DNA from: Sipunculus nudus
Lineage: Eukaryota > Annelida > Sipuncula > Golfingiida > Sipunculidae
Direction of reading: 5' to 3'
DNA length: 64,000 nt
Assembly (NCBI GenBank): GCA_026874595.1
Contig: CM049313.1
Coordinates: forward strand, 11,591,508 to 11,655,507
Below are positions 1-12,258 of this stretch, in pieces (the stretch's first letter is position 1; each line of letters starts with the position of its first letter). Under the pieces are notes generated by a model. That model saw nothing but the letters and a program-made list of their open reading frames with translations, made no database searches and was not told the DNA's origin. Made by a program: the position numbers and the translations under genes.

Positions 1-851
1 TGCAGCACCTGGCAGTTACTGAAAAAATTCAAATATTTTATGTCAACCGTTAGTGACACCTGTTGGTGATTAGTAAAACAAAATGTGCTGATTCAGCTAA
101 TAAAAATAAAATATATTGTATTATTATCTTGTGAGATAAAACCAATCCCAACCAAGATAAGCATAAGAGCAATCACAGACAAAAATTTGAATGAAATCAT
201 ATAAAATTTAGAAAAGTTATCACATGGAACTGAAAACCTGATGGAAGGACAGACTGACAGGCAGACAGAGGGACAGACAAACCCAAATGAATGTCCCTGA
301 TTCCTTCCAGGGAAGCGGGGACAACTATAATACAGACATAAACAGGGGTTGTAAAAACACCTTTCCCCTGTCTCAGACAGGCAAGCACATACATGGAAAG
401 GCATTTTCAATTTTATGCCAATCCACTGGACATGTGAACACCTAGATGTTTTCCACATTAGAAGCCATTAAGTATTAACAAATATGACACAAAATCAAAA
501 TATTTTAACTCCCCATATTACCTATATTTTCCTGGTTTCTTTTTCACTGCATAATCATGTTTCTGATGTAACACTGTTACATGGAAAACATTCACTTCTT
601 TTTGCAAACAGCCCGTATACTAAGTGGATGTGACAAGTATGATCACATTCAACCTGTATATGCATGCAGAATGGCATTTAAGATGAGCGAAGTGTTAATG
701 ACAGTTTGATATGATGGCAGGACACATCTTTTGCGGAAAGGCATTTTTTTTTGTGCAGAAAGGCAAACCTTTATTACCGGTAATGCCTTTCTCATGGAAA
801 GGTGAAAATTTCAAAGTATTACAATCCCTGCATAAACGTTATATTCTCTAC
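1..851. other. gene-free stretch (CIAO2A intron 2 or beyond)
   Basis: I searched the minus strand for the rest of the CIAO2A domain (the segment containing a KERVAAA-like motif) and saw no match. AT-rich and without a recognisable repeat; presumed intron. Confidence 0.4.
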
Positions 852-1016
852 CTATGAGTGTGGCCAGTGAGCAGTGAGGTACAGTCGGTGTGAATGTTAT
901 CGTGATAATACAGGTATCCTCATCAAACGGCTTTACATCAATACCCTCCTCACTCACTACCTCCAATTCTTCAAGTGTCTCTGGTTTCTCTGGATCACGG
1001 ATCGTTCGGATCAGAT
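852..1016 (-). CDS. CIAO2A: CIAO2A coding exon 2
   Basis: 165 nt, phase 1 in and phase 1 out, with donor G|GTAGAG. It encodes the conserved DUF59 segment from [11 protein letters not shown] through [14 protein letters not shown]. Confidence 0.92.
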
Positions 1017-2690
1017 CTGGTGAAAAAAATAAATCAGTGATCCACTGAAACAAGCAACTTTCTAAATGTTTCCATAGTATTTACATAGGGTGTATTAACA
1101 CAATACAATATTATTTCATTCTTTAATTTATATATTTTTAAGACTTAACTTGTCATTTTTTTTTTTGGGGGGGGGGGGGGTTGGAGATGGAACTCATTTA
1201 AGTGTTAAAATAATAATATGGTCAAGAGTGAAATAGTCAAGAACTTATATAAAGGGGGGCATGAAATGTTGATCTTGTATACCTGAATCACTTCAGTTTT
1301 TTCACAGTAGTATGTATGGTAAACGTGTGGTCTTGTCTTTACATTCTTATAAAATATGTTTAACCTTACTGTCAGTTATTACAAACAGATGTCACTGCTG
1401 TATTGGACAAGGTTTTTTATGGTACCGTTGATAGAATGGTCAGACGATCATAAACCACTCGGCTGAATCTGCTGGTTTCTAGCCTTATATGTAAAAAGGG
1501 AGTAGCCATGGAAAGTCTCCCGGCAAGGCCAGGTCCAGGCCAGGTCAAATGAACACCTGTTGTGTACTGTATAACAGCAAAACAATGCATTTTGTGTGCA
1601 AATACTACCATCCTAACAGATTCTATCTTGCATGCGCTATACCTATATAAAATAAAGAAACAAATAATAAAAATTCCAGATTTTTGGCTCTGAATGAAGA
1701 TAAAGTTTACACCATAAGGTCTGCCCCTAGTGGGCGATACATGAGGTATCTGTGACAAACGGAACTTTCAAGGTAAATCTGTAGTCGGAACCTGGCTGTA
1801 TTTGATTTTCAGCAACATATCAAGCCCGTATCATATGTACTTAATTATGCCTTATTGATGTATTCTTTTTAAAAACTTTAAACACTGAACACTTTTCTTT
1901 GATGAGTAAGTGAAAATGGCAAATGGATGGATTTCTGGTGAAAGATACCTTACTTTTTGGTGTATCATTGGGCTGTACACCCATCTGAGGCCTTATCGGC
2001 AACAATAGGACAAGCTTTTCTGAATGAATCATCAAGTATTGTACAGCCCAGTCAATGTCAGCCAAGTTGGAAATCGCACCACAAGAGGCTGTTAGTTATA
2101 TTGATATTATTTTTATTGCATGTACCAGCAATAAAATTGTGTGTGAACGGAACAGTATCTCACACGCATGCAATAATTATAAGATGCACTAGTGGTAAAA
2201 TCTTGTGGCACATTGAACCATTTTATATCTCAATTATGTGAACTCATTAGTATTTTGTGCATACATCATAACATGATAAAAATAATTTCTGTATGTCCTA
2301 TACGAGCAAGCGAATGAAGTCTATGTAGATAGAAGAATTTATATATACATGTACTGCAGCTGGCTTCATATTATCTTGTGATTTTCAAGTTTTTATTGTT
2401 TGGGGGATTCCCATTTTTGCAATCTAACCAAACAACAACCTTTAAAGACTAATCAAGTATTATATGAATTAATTCCATTATATAATAAGTGGGCAAAATC
2501 ATAACAACTGGATGGGGATCCATGTGAACAACCAATGAGTGAACATTATTGCGTGTAGTTCATGTATGCATGTATGTAAAATAACTGAATGTTAGTGAAC
2601 TGTACAGGGGTATATGAAGATACCGTAAACAGTGGCTTGGACCTCGTCCACATCAAACTTGTCTGTCAGCTCTCCTAGTTGTGTAGCCAT
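852..2690 (-). CDS. CIAO2A: CIAO2A (FAM96A), cytosolic iron-sulfur assembly component, 5' part (exons 1-2)
   Basis: Two in-phase exons (2690-2624 and 1016-852) encode the first 77 residues of a MIP18/DUF59-family protein. Exon 1 starts at ATG (MATQLGELT) and ends in a phase-1 GT donor. Exon 2 follows a TTTTTTTCACCAG acceptor and restores an Asp at the junction, giving [14 protein letters not shown], which is the CIAO2A rather than the CIAO2B version of this segment. It continues into the family signature [14 protein letters not shown], whose Cys is conserved in the family. CIAO2A works in the cytosolic iron-sulfur targeting complex and is linked to IRP1 maturation (family knowledge). The C-terminal half is expected on further exons beyond base 1; I found no matching exon in 1-851. 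The identity rests on the strong exon-2 match and consistent splice phase. In-frame codons run upstream of the ATG to a stop, so the start is reasonable but untested. Confidence 0.9.
1017..2623 (-). other. CIAO2A intron 1
   Basis: A 1.6-kb AT-rich intron bounded by GTATC and CACCAG. It has a T-run next to a G-run near 1158-1180. Open frames here show no family resemblance. Confidence 0.7.
2624..2690 (-). CDS. CIAO2A: CIAO2A coding exon 1
   Basis: 22 codons plus one base. The ATG is at 2690-2688 and the donor reads G|GTATC. An AG after a pyrimidine-rich run near 2734 could mark the 5' edge of this exon if a non-coding first exon lies further upstream. Confidence 0.8.
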
Positions 2691-3289
2691 ACTATTACTA
2701 AAGGTGGATTCCAGTTCTAGCCATTACCAGCCTGAAAAATAATAATAAAATAGTACTTCAGTTAAAATAGAACAGCACCCAGTATAGTGCATACCTCTGA
2801 CAGCCACAGGGAATTAAATCTTACAGGATACACCCCTGTATATGGACCTGCACCGCACACCCTTCTGACAGATGTTGTTTCTACTTTTGTTCTTCTCTAG
2901 ATGTTGTTTTCTACAGTTAGGCACTGTGGGATGGCCAGTGTAACTTAAAATAAAAAATAAATAAATTCAAGGAAACACCTTCTGTTTACATTTCACATGT
3001 GTATGTTTACAAAATTTCCCTTATTCTTTGAAGTTCCTTACCACAACAAGTGATCAATGGGTCATGACCCTAAGCTGAATTGACATACAGGTGATGCATA
3101 TATTTATTACTGATGTTATGATCTGGTGAAAAATATTTTTTAAGGAACCTTAAACAATGGATAGACTTTAATAGTGATTGTTGGTAAAAAATGAAGAGTT
3201 TTGCTGCACAATTGTGTTGCCTTGGTTACATTTGATGACCATTGGTTACATGATGACCATAACATTTCTTCAAGCTGCAACTGGGTCCA

Positions 3290-3455
3290 GGGGGTCCAGA
3301 CCCCCCCCCCCCCAACTTTTGAGCCACAATAACCTTTTTTTAGGCAGTTCAGTCCAATTTTTGTTACCTCGACCCCTTCCAATCCAGACGTGAGGACAAT
3401 ACTTGGCCTTCCTGGGTTTGACCCTCCCCTTTCCTTAATCCTTGACCCGCCCCTG
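3290..3455 (-). repeat. poly-C / GGGTCCAG-type interspersed repeat
   Basis: Short GC-rich stretch with a run of C flanked by CTGGGTCCAGGGGGTCCAGA and ending near ATCCTTGACCCGCCCCTG. A similar arrangement in the other orientation lies at about 51019-51245. It looks like a small non-coding repeat family with a homopolymer core. Confidence 0.45.
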
Positions 3456-3734
3456 CTTTTCATTTGACTGAAATGGCTTTACCTGTATGACCACATCACT
3501 AACATGTACATATATACAAAAGAACGGAGTGTTGTAAAAAATGCCAGGTCGATCTTTATAACAATCATACAGTGTTCGAAATACTGGGTGCCTAGGTGTA
3601 AAGATTCAGTTTTGTGCACCCACTGTATCACTGGCATTCACTGCAAGGTGCACAGTGTGCACCTGAGGCCGGTTGCTAAGACAGATCAGCAGGACAGATG
3701 CATACACATCTGACAGTCCAGATGATCAAACAAG

Positions 3735-4600
3735 GACAGTTACCGGTATACGGTATTATCACAATATCTGACAGCTACCGTCAACTTTCCTATTATCGCG
3801 ATACCACAATATCATTTTTTGTTCACGATTTTGGTTCACAAGCAAGCCCTTGAGGTTCAAAATAAATTTATTTTAAAGAATCACATTCATTTGAATACAC
3901 GCGTGTGGGTGGAACCGTGTGCTTACAGACTTCGGGATTAGTCTGAAATGTCCACGTGCGGGTGGAACCATCTGCTTTCAGACTCCGGGATTAGTCGGAA
4001 ATATCCGGAAGTAGCAGGATGAATCAGAGAGGACAAAAGCTTGAGAATTCCAGGAGAAAATAACATTATAATGAAAGAGCAATAAATACCCATATTTATG
4101 CTTTTATTGCATGGAACGAAAATGTCAACATAAAAGTGTCACAACTGAATCGAACATTCCATACGGGTTGCATATTTTGCCATATAAAATTGGGATGGTA
4201 TATTTAGCCATGATTGGTATGACATGCTCTCCGAAAATTCGCCGGGATTCTCCGGCTTTTATGTAGCAATAGGAAACTGATGGAAAGTTCTGACAAGCTT
4301 GATTCGTCGATGGGGGCAGGACTTCCTGCGCGTCAAGCTTGCATACCTGCAGGACGTTCATGCAACTTACATCACATAATGAGTCTTTATGTGGTACTGG
4401 CATAATAAGTATAAATGATATTAATACTTGACCCCTTGTATAAAGTCAAGACTTTAAAGGTGGTTGTTATAAATACCATTATTGATGGATTATTAATGCC
4501 ATTATATATAATTAAAAATATCGTGATATCACGGTATATCGCGATAAAATTTGAATAATTATCATGATATCAAAAACCCATATCATCCCAACACTAACGT
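3735..4600. mobile_element. possible decayed hAT-like non-autonomous element
   Basis: The left edge (about 3740-3815) and right edge (about 4515-4600) carry inverted versions of a GCGATACC / GGTATATCGCGATA sequence, and the right end reads CATATCATCCCAACACTA, like many hAT termini. An imperfect direct duplication of about 54 bp (3903-4010, GGGATTAGTC in each copy) lies inside. I could not fix the left terminus or a target duplication. Confidence 0.35.
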
Positions 4601-5129
4601 CAAAATAGACACTACATATATATATAGATCCAAGATCAGAGCTTTTCTTTAAATGGATATAATTCAAGGTTCCATTCTGACCAGATTTAAACCTTTAGCT
4701 TACTTTTTACTGCACTAAAATATGTGTATAAATTATAATATAGCTGTAATAATAATAATAACTGTCATGACATTAATGTATTTGTGCACTTGAAATTACT
4801 TAGTGCACCCAATTGTATAAGAAATTGTATAAGATAAAAAAGTATTTCAACCAATTCAGTATCAACCAATTTAGCAAAAACCGCTTTGTTCTCCCGTTCC
4901 AGTCAATGATTGTCCTTGTTAGGAGGGAATTTCTATGTTGATCCGATTTATTTTTCGAACCATAAAGCACTTCCAATTACTGATAATTTAGAAACCAATT
5001 AAATTTTGTTTCAAATCCTTCAAACTGTTTAGGCCCCACTGGCCTTCGTTGTTTGAGGGGTATTAAATATGTTTCTGGGGGGATAGCTGGTACAAGCCAC
5101 TCAACCACTTTATACATAAATACCTAACA

Positions 5130-5475
5130 AAGCTTCTTTCTTCAAGATTCCAGTGTTTGGAGCTCTCGTTTTTCTAACATTTTACTAACACATCCAGTTT
5201 CTATTGATATTAAGTCCCCAGTTATAAAGTGGGATGCAAGATGTTGTACATGTTTGAGCTTGTCTATATCAGATATGGGTCCCATATGACATACCCATAT
5301 TCTATAGAAGATCTGATAAGGGCAACATAAGCATTCCTTTTGCATGTTATGGGACAACATTTAAAGTTTCGGCACAGGAAACTGAATGTGCAGTGCTCAA
5401 TTTGCTCTTCTAGTTATGTTTGTGTTTCCCCCATTTTAAATCATTGGAAATAGTAATGCAGGACTCATGAATAAG
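5130..5475 (-). pseudogene. non-LTR retrotransposon reverse-transcriptase 3' fragment (decayed)
   Basis: Read on the minus strand with frameshifts and a few stops, the stretch gives GVTISNDLKWGKH, then YQIFYRIWVCHMGP, ISDIDKLKHVQHLASHFITG and GCVSKMLEKRELQTLES. This order matches the C-terminal end of non-LTR (jockey/CR1-like) reverse transcriptases, where GVTISNDLKW is followed by an EYAxxVWDP-like segment, a DIDKLEKVQRRAARF-like segment and a GDY..GSVTKML-like segment. The internal stops and the absence of the catalytic domain upstream indicate a dead 5'-truncated copy. Confidence 0.7.
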
Positions 5476-5628
5476 GCTAAGTAAGGATAATTCTCAACAT
5501 ACAATGATATTTGAGAATACAATATCATTTAAATTATAATTGCCTGTTGAAGACTGCACGTTTTATGCTTAGACTATAACACTTTTTCATGTTAAAACAC
5601 TTCCCCATTAAGATGGTTAAACAGTAGG

Positions 5629-5702
5629 TGCATGACCCCCCCCCCCCCTCCACCCCCTCCAAGGCTTCATTAAGAAAGAGTCAGTGCCCCCCCCCCCCCT
5701 CA
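5629..5702. repeat. poly-C low-complexity pair
   Basis: Two C-runs separated by about 35 bp. Translated frames here are proline-rich artefacts. Confidence 0.6.
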
Positions 5703-6483
5703 ATAATTAATCACGTGACACATAAGCAAGTCACTGTGGACCAACTGAGTGAACTAAAGTTACTGGCAGCTTTCTCGGTCACCACTGGCCACTCCCACAA
5801 CATGGTTTACTCTGATACAGACATCGGACATTTGAGACTCGTACACTCTGCATTTTGCAATTTCTGGATCCGTGGATCGTCTTATTCTTACCGTTCTTGT
5901 TGACTGTGATTGTTTTCTGTATCATTCTAAAGATGCACATCCCTGTCACCTTGACACTGTTTCACTTATTGTTCTAAATTTTACACAAAATCATTATCTA
6001 CCACTTGACCTCTGACACCATGCACCAGTGACTTTATCCGGGTCACTATCACTGGTGAACCTGTGGCAATCCAGTGACTCCGACTGTCGTATGTGGGCGA
6101 TAATAGAGGAATAAGGCCAGTACGCGAGTTGAAGGAGCAATGCCCGACCCAGGATTAGAGAAATTGGTGTGATTTTATTATCTAGATTATCAGGCATGCG
6201 TTGATTATGGGTGTTTTTTTGCGTAATCTTACTGTAAATTTCCGATGTCCAGACCCGCTGGGACGCACTGGCCGCCGAGTGGACCTGAACAGTTGGTGCT
6301 GCGCTCTCGTGGTTAAGTTGATAACTAAATGCTCCATCTTGAGCAACATCATGCCTGTCTCAGAAAAAGGTGTGAGGCAAACTTCAAGAGTTCTTCGTTT
6401 TCTTCACGGGTCTGTGTTCGCTAGTTTGCCTGGGATTTTTTTTCACACAAACGTAATTAATTCAATTTTCTTAGGTCAGATAA

Positions 6484-6561
6484 TTATTATTTTTGTTGTT
6501 GGAGTTATTATTATTATTATTATTATTATTTTTATTTTTATTATTATTATTAATGTTATTG

Positions 6562-6644
<83 letters not shown>

Positions 6645-6646
6645 TG
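6484..6646. repeat. (ATT)n microsatellite
   Basis: About 160 bp of interrupted TTA/ATT triplets. It produces long poly-Ile and poly-Asn open frames that are not genes. Confidence 0.95.
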
Positions 6647-6649
6647 TAT

Positions 6650-7868
6650 AAGGACCCGGCTTATTCATAAACTAAAGTTGCAAGGGCCGTTTTATCCATA
6701 AGGAATATTTTAAATAAAAAAGAAATACGGTACATTTAAAGTACACTATTTTAAGCACCCAGTCACAGCAAGCCACTATTTTGTTGGTTATATTATTGAA
6801 ATATATAGTCAGCTCTACCAGCGGGTGCCCATTGAAAATTGGCGATTATTCTGCGAAACTCCTAAAATATTATCATACAATTGAAGCTGGCTAGGGAGCA
6901 AAGGCCTATATGAGATGTAAAACATCATTACAAACACCAACATTTATATGTTGATTCTTACTGTTCCTCCTGAATCTTTTGGCCAAGTAAGAAAGCCTCT
7001 GTCATAGGTTGGCAGCCTCACTTTGACAATTAAATTTTTAGAATATAATTATATGACATTCAACAACCAATCAGCATCTTTTCAATGTAGCTGTTTGAAC
7101 ATGTGACCAGTGACCTTGGCCTTCATCAGATTTGTTAAGATGTAAAAAAAAAGACTTTTTTTGTAAGATATCCTTTTGAATGAATTACTAGAATATTTTA
7201 CAAGGCAGGTTCTGGTTTCATTCTAGTTAATAAGGCCAATGCCTCATTCCTCCATTGAAACTTACTTTCTGGATATGACCTGAGAGTTTAGGAAAAGATT
7301 AACAAATTTCAGTGAGCGCCCAACTGTGGAACAGACTGTAAGTGAAAGTATCTGGGAACCGTTTTTTCCCCCACCTTGGTTCTTTATTATCTGACTTCAA
7401 TAAAAAAATTAAAATATCATAATGAAACATAAAAGACATATCACAGAAGAAAAAAAAAGAAAGAAAAAAAAAATGGTTTTGAGATGCTGTCATGTAATAT
7501 TTACCAAATAACATGTGGATTGCAGTTGCTAGGAACTTAGGCCTAAAAAAAAGGGTATACTATCAAAAATATGTTTTTCAGTAATATTAAAATATAGTTT
7601 GCAAATGAATTTGAATATCATAAATACATATACCATCAGACAGATAATTCGTTTAAACAATTTTAAACAAATTTTGCGAGGGATGCTAACTCAATAGAAG
7701 TCCCGTTTATAGTCACATATGGACCTGAAGTCCAACAGTGGTGGGTCCCCGGGGGGGGGGGGGGCAGCGCTCCCTTCACCAATCGCCATCCCCCGTTGAG
7801 CTGCAATATCTCCCATTTTATAGATCTAATGCTTTTCCTAAATTTCGTAATTCATTAACAATTTTTCA
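6650..7868. other. gene-free stretch
   Basis: AT-rich sequence with a short A-run (7445-7475) and a G-run near 7750-7763. I see no exon or recognisable repeat. Confidence 0.5.
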
Positions 7869-8740
7869 GTAGAGCTGGGTACCGCCTCCGGATTGCCTAT
7901 AGCAATATTTTGCGATCTTTGCTGTTGTATTGCGAATGTATTGCGATATTCATTTAGGAAATGAGCGTTGTCTATATATTTTAACTCTAGTATTATCAAT
8001 CGTTCTTTATCTTGTTAAATATAATGGGACAATGAATTTTTATGCAGATCAGTTTCTTTCTAACGCGAAATGGCAATGATATTTACTAATATGGACAGTA
8101 AATAATTGTATACTTAATAAAGTTCTTACTTGTTGTTGACATTACTCAAAGAAACCTTTATACTCAAAGATTTTTTTAGACCATACATGTGCAAATAACT
8201 TGTCAATAAGTGAATTCTGGACAAGAGAGATGGTGTGCACAATCACAACCGTGTACCATGTCGCAACGCTGCCGTTCTTAAACAATATTACTGTTAACTT
8301 GATCCTTATTCTTAATGCAGTTATCATAAGATGTGAGGAGAGAATATGAATAAATGATAACTTATTATGACCGTGTTCATCACTTCTTTTTCCTGTTGTA
8401 TGGAAATATTTTTCGTATTTACCCATCAGTCATCGAGCAGACATGCACAATCCCCGGGACTGATATATTATAGGCCTTCTTGAAAATTTCCTACTGAACG
8501 TCTAGGTAGACATGTACGGTAGCAGCTTTCACATTAAGCATGTCATCAATCACAACACATAAAAAGGTCTAAATTTGAAACAGAAATATTATTTTTTTAC
8601 CACCAAAAATCAGTTTTAGGCACGTTTAACAAAATATCGAAAATATCGATATTTGAAAACTATATCGCGATTCGCAATATGCGGATCGCCGTTTCGCGAT
8701 GTATATATAACGATATATCCCTAATATCGCGCAGCCCTAT
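7869..8740. mobile_element. hAT-type non-autonomous DNA transposon
   Basis: 872-bp element with imperfect terminal inverted repeats: it starts GTAGAGCTGGGTA and ends GCGCGCAGCCCTAT, whose complement starts ATAGGGCTG. An exact 8-bp direct repeat ATTTTTCA flanks it (7861-7868 and 8741-8748), the target-duplication length typical of hAT transposons. The inner ends are rich in TTGCGATA / ATATCGCGA motifs. No transposase reading frame was seen, so it would depend on an enzyme made elsewhere. Confidence 0.7.
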
Positions 8741-8969
8741 ATTTTTCATATTTTCTTATGAATTAGTAATAAGTTTTTTTAATTTTATTACTTTCAAATA
8801 ATCCTGGGGCCAATTCTGGAATCCTAAGATTTGCTGCAACCTCGTCATTATCAAGTTTTATGCCATTTTCTGTTAAAGTTATTCATAGAGATCGTATTTC
8901 AAAATAATATACCTTTCTGAGAAAATGTCCAAAAGGCTTGAAATCGGCAATTTTATAAACTTACCTCAA

Positions 8970-8972
<3 letters not shown>

Positions 8973-9015
<43 letters not shown>
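8973..9015. repeat. (TA)n microsatellite
   Basis: About 43 bp of perfect AT dinucleotides. Confidence 0.95.
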
Positions 9016-9020
<5 letters not shown>

Positions 9021-9813
9021 TATATGGGTTAATGTCCAGGGTTCACTCTTAGAAATTGTTACGTAGAAAAATGTGTCCTGCTAAATTCATCCAGAGCTAC
9101 CACCTTATCCAATTTGAAACTTTATTCCAAATTTATAAGCTCCAACTTTAAAAATTTAACGTTTTAAATATAAAAAGGCGTTTAATTAAAAACCATTCCT
9201 TTATTTGGATATAAAGAGGCAAGATTAATCCTGACAAGCAGTAAATTCGAAATTAAGGCCCATATGTAAATTGGCCCCAGGACTAAAATTCATAAGTTGG
9301 AGATATTAATGTACAGCTGTGTGATTGGCTCCATAAGGACAAAGCTTCTAAATGTTTTTCAATATGTGGGGCTTTATAAAAGGTTTGTAAAAAAAGTTGA
9401 TTACCCTACCAGTCCCTGCGAGTCGAATAAGGAGAAAATAGACATCATAACAAAATCAGTATAAAATGAAAACCAAAGCACAAGTGTAAAGTACAAGTTT
9501 ATGAAACACAGAGTACACAAATCCAGATATAAGTATCAGAAACTTTTCAACTTTTCATTCGTACAGAGGTTCACAAAGATAGGACTGGATTCGCCTAAGT
9601 AGATTACAGGAAACTCAATATCGGTCAGATTAAAAGGTTTGAAAATCGTGTCTGCGTCTAGAGAACCGAAAGCCATATCACATACCACCTATAACGAAAA
9701 GGGCATAATGCCGTACAGCATAGAATTATATGAATACCGATATCCTGTACATTTTCAGCCACTTACCATGGTTGGATTTTGTTCTCGAGGGTTTAGAATT
9801 CGCGTTAATCACA

Positions 9814-9947
9814 TGTTACGAAGAAAAATTTTTCAGGGGAAAATTCTGGGCCGATCAGGGATTCGAACCCATGAAGATGGCGCACATATCCGGCGTTCCA
9901 ACCGCTTCGCCAGCAGTTCGGTCCGGTTTTATGTGCACCCCGTAACA
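9814..9947 (-). mobile_element. tRNA-like short element, copy 1
   Basis: On the minus strand it has an A-box-like TGGCGAAGCGGTTGGAACG followed by a B-box GGTTCGAATCC at tRNA-like distance, which suggests descent from a tRNA gene. Its outer ends read TGTTACGAAG and CCCGTAACA. It does not fold as a full tRNA with paired acceptor arms, so I call it a SINE-like element rather than a tRNA gene. A related copy lies at 10066-10222. Confidence 0.5.
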
Positions 9948-10065
9948 CACCCCCTCTTAAGAGCGTTCTGCTAACAGAACAAAACTACTTATCCAAGGAG
10001 ACACACTTTGGTGAACTTATTCTCTGGGCCACAGTTTAACCGTCACGTTGGACGAGCCCCCATTT

Positions 10066-10222
10066 TGTTACGAAGGCAAATAATTCAGGGGAAAACATTG
10101 GGTCGATCCCGGATTCGAACCCGTAACGGTAGCGCACAAGTCCGGCGTACCAACCGCTTCGCTAGAAAAGCAAGCTTCACCAGCGAAACAGTTTGGTCCG
10201 CTTTTATTTGCAATCCTTAACA
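10066..10222 (-). mobile_element. tRNA-like short element, copy 2
   Basis: Same arrangement as the copy at 9814: starts TGTTACGAAGGC, holds GGATTCGAACCC (the B-box complement) and CGTACCAACCGCTTCGC (the A-box complement), and ends CCTTAACA. It is longer than the first copy by a short insertion (AAAGCAAGCTTCACC). Confidence 0.5.
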
Positions 10223-10224
10223 CA

Positions 10225-10640
10225 CGAAAGAGAAATTATTGTGAGAATAAAACCATCGTGGCAAAGACGCCCCGTATAAATGTGAATGGACATTTATATT
10301 TTCTGTAGGTTATCCATCCGGAGGTTTAAAAGTCGAAAGCAAAAGATTGATATTTTTAATAATAGCATATGTTTTATGTCACATGTACATGTATATCAAA
10401 TATTGAGACAGTACCCGATCTTTCACATTATCTTCCTAATGGAAACAAGAGTTTCGACTCGTTCTCTTGGGTCCTCGTCAAATTCTTTATGATGAATGTG
10501 ATTATTAAATAATCAATGTGATAATGGCTATACTATACGTAGGTTATTACATAGTAAGATCGCGAAAATGGAGAAACAAGAAAAATTAAAATCGCGAAAA
10601 ATTAGACTCTCGAATATGAAGCAAGCCACAGTATGTCATA
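10225..10640. repeat. interspersed repeat rich in CGCGAAAAT motifs, copy 1
   Basis: Shares with 31090-31480 a layout of CGAAAG.GAAATTAT..GAAAATAAAAC near the start and GATCGCGAAAATG near the end. I see no protein or RNA signature; likely an old dispersed element. Confidence 0.4.
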
Positions 10641-10744
10641 AATCATGTCGTCTTAGAGATCTAGAATGGATAACAAAAATAATGAGAAATAATTGATATG
10701 TGTTCTGTCAAAAAGGTTTTTGCGTAACATACTGTTTTATCAGG

Positions 10745-11038
10745 TTCATTTTCCGGCCTCGGCAGCCTAATCAAAGGTTAATCGTGGATCAACAGGCCCT
10801 ACGGGGCGGTTTTTTTTTCACACCTACTATGCACGGGTGAATGCACCAATTTACCTTTATCATTTATCCCTGCTAATCCCATGTGCTTTGAATTAGACGA
10901 TCTGTCACACCATTTTTTAATGTTATTTCTTCATTGTTCAGATATCTGATAAACGAACAATTTTCGGATTTCAGTTTTAAATTTTGGATTAACGAATATC
11001 AGATGAACGGTGTTTGTATAAAAAACGCTGTACTACTG
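10745..11038. mobile_element. right-end remnant of a pogo/Tigger-like element
   Basis: Aligns along its length with 22050-22341, the right part of the element at 21292-22341, sharing GGTGAATGCACCA, AGACGATC and ATGAACGGTGTT and ending CTACTG. It marks the downstream side of the duplication that contains lectin genes A and B. Confidence 0.5.
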
Positions 11039-11049
11039 CACATGCACAT

Positions 11050-11822
11050 TGTTACAGGTGCCCTTTTTATTGTGTTCACAAGTCTTATAAATGTCTTTTT
11101 TGTTGTGTGACATGGGCGTAACTCGTATTGTGGCTGCCTCGCCTGGCCGGGTGTTGCACTCTCAGTTTAATCCGTACTGGTTGAACTCTCGTTGTCATGC
11201 TAGCTTGGGGCTTTCTCGCCTGGCCGAGCTCACGTGGGAACCCTAATATGTTGAGACACGGCATTCGTTTTTCTAGTATGTTCTGTGTTTTAGAGCCGGG
11301 AGAGAGGTGAGAGAATATTTCAACGGACACAGACGTGTGTATGTCAGTTTGTGGGCCCTATCCGATTATCCAGTAATTTCAGGGATTCTACTATTACTAA
11401 CTCTATATAATTTAATGCTGCCTGCCTATAGTTTACCTTTCGGATTGTTACAAGAGCTTTACATTGAACTGTTATTCTCCGAGAGAATTCGTGTGAACTG
11501 TTCGCCAGGTTTATACATTTTAAAGGACTTATCGCTGTGACTGCGGTGGTATCCAGGTACTGTGCTTATTTGTATTGTGCATTGATTTGTTGTTATACTG
11601 CTGCTATACTGTGTAATTGTATTGATTTATTGTATTGTAATGTTAGGGTTGTTTTAAGAATAAATTATAGTTATTTGTTAACAAAAAAACACTGACTTCT
11701 TTATTCATTCCCCTAGACATTTCACGCTGCCTAGTGTTACAGGGTCTGATTTTTTGTTATTTCCTTGACATAATTTATTTTCATCACGCATACGTGATCT
11801 GTCGATATAAGGTTCCGTAACA
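11050..11822 (+). mobile_element. solo LTR 1
   Basis: 773-bp element with LTR-style ends TGTTACAGG..CCGTAACA and an exact 4-bp target duplication ACAT at 11046-11049 and 11823-11826. An AATAAA signal lies near 11658 (TTTAAGAATAAATTATAG). It aligns with LTR 2 just downstream and, in reverse orientation, with LTR 3 (47598-49673). No internal retroelement genes accompany it, as expected for a solo LTR left by recombination. A small non-autonomous TIR element is less likely because of the TATA and poly(A) signals in the family. Confidence 0.7.
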
Positions 11823-11836
11823 ACATGCATTCATGG

Positions 11837-12258
11837 TGTTACAGGTATCTGTTTTAATATGCGCAGGATTTTGCGTGGCATTCTGATTCTTGTAAGGCTC
11901 ACGCCCTGGGCGTTGCTATGGGAACTGTACTTGTTGAGCCCTGAGTGTAAAGCCAGCGTGTTTAGTCTAGAGGGTTCCAGAATGGGAGTTCTGGGCTTCA
12001 GGTAAAAAAGTTATAAATAGGGGCTGTGTTTAGAGTCGGCAGAGAGAAAAATACCAGCGGACACGGAAGAGTGTGACTGTCTCGTCAGTGTTTTTTTTTT
12101 TTTTTACCTTTTCCGATAATTGCAGAACTTACAGATATTCTACAGACTTCTTTATTCATTCCCCTAGACATTTCACACTGCCTATTTTTTTTTTATCTCC
12201 GTAACAACAATTACGCTCGTCACGATTACGTGATCTGTTGTTATTAGGTTCCGTAACA
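11837..12258 (+). mobile_element. solo LTR 2 (internally shortened)
   Basis: 422-bp relative of LTR 1 with the same ends (TGTTACAGG and CCGTAACA) and an exact 4-bp target duplication ATGG at 11833-11836 and 12259-12262. It keeps a promoter-like TTATAAATAGGGGCTG (about 12010) upstream of the conserved AGCGGACAC stretch, and lacks a central part present in LTR 1. Its insertion site begins 14 bp after the end of LTR 1. Confidence 0.7.

Noticed and set aside
1417-1758. 113-aa minus frame in CIAO2A intron 1
   Set aside because: No recognisable domain; composition like surrounding intron.
6201-6701. 166-aa open frame and opposite-strand poly-Asn frame
   Set aside because: Produced by the ATT microsatellite; no domain outside the poly-Ile/Asn run.
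9814-10222. Possible tRNA genes
   Set aside because: A- and B-box-like motifs are present, but I could not pair acceptor and anticodon arms; they look like tRNA-derived repeats.
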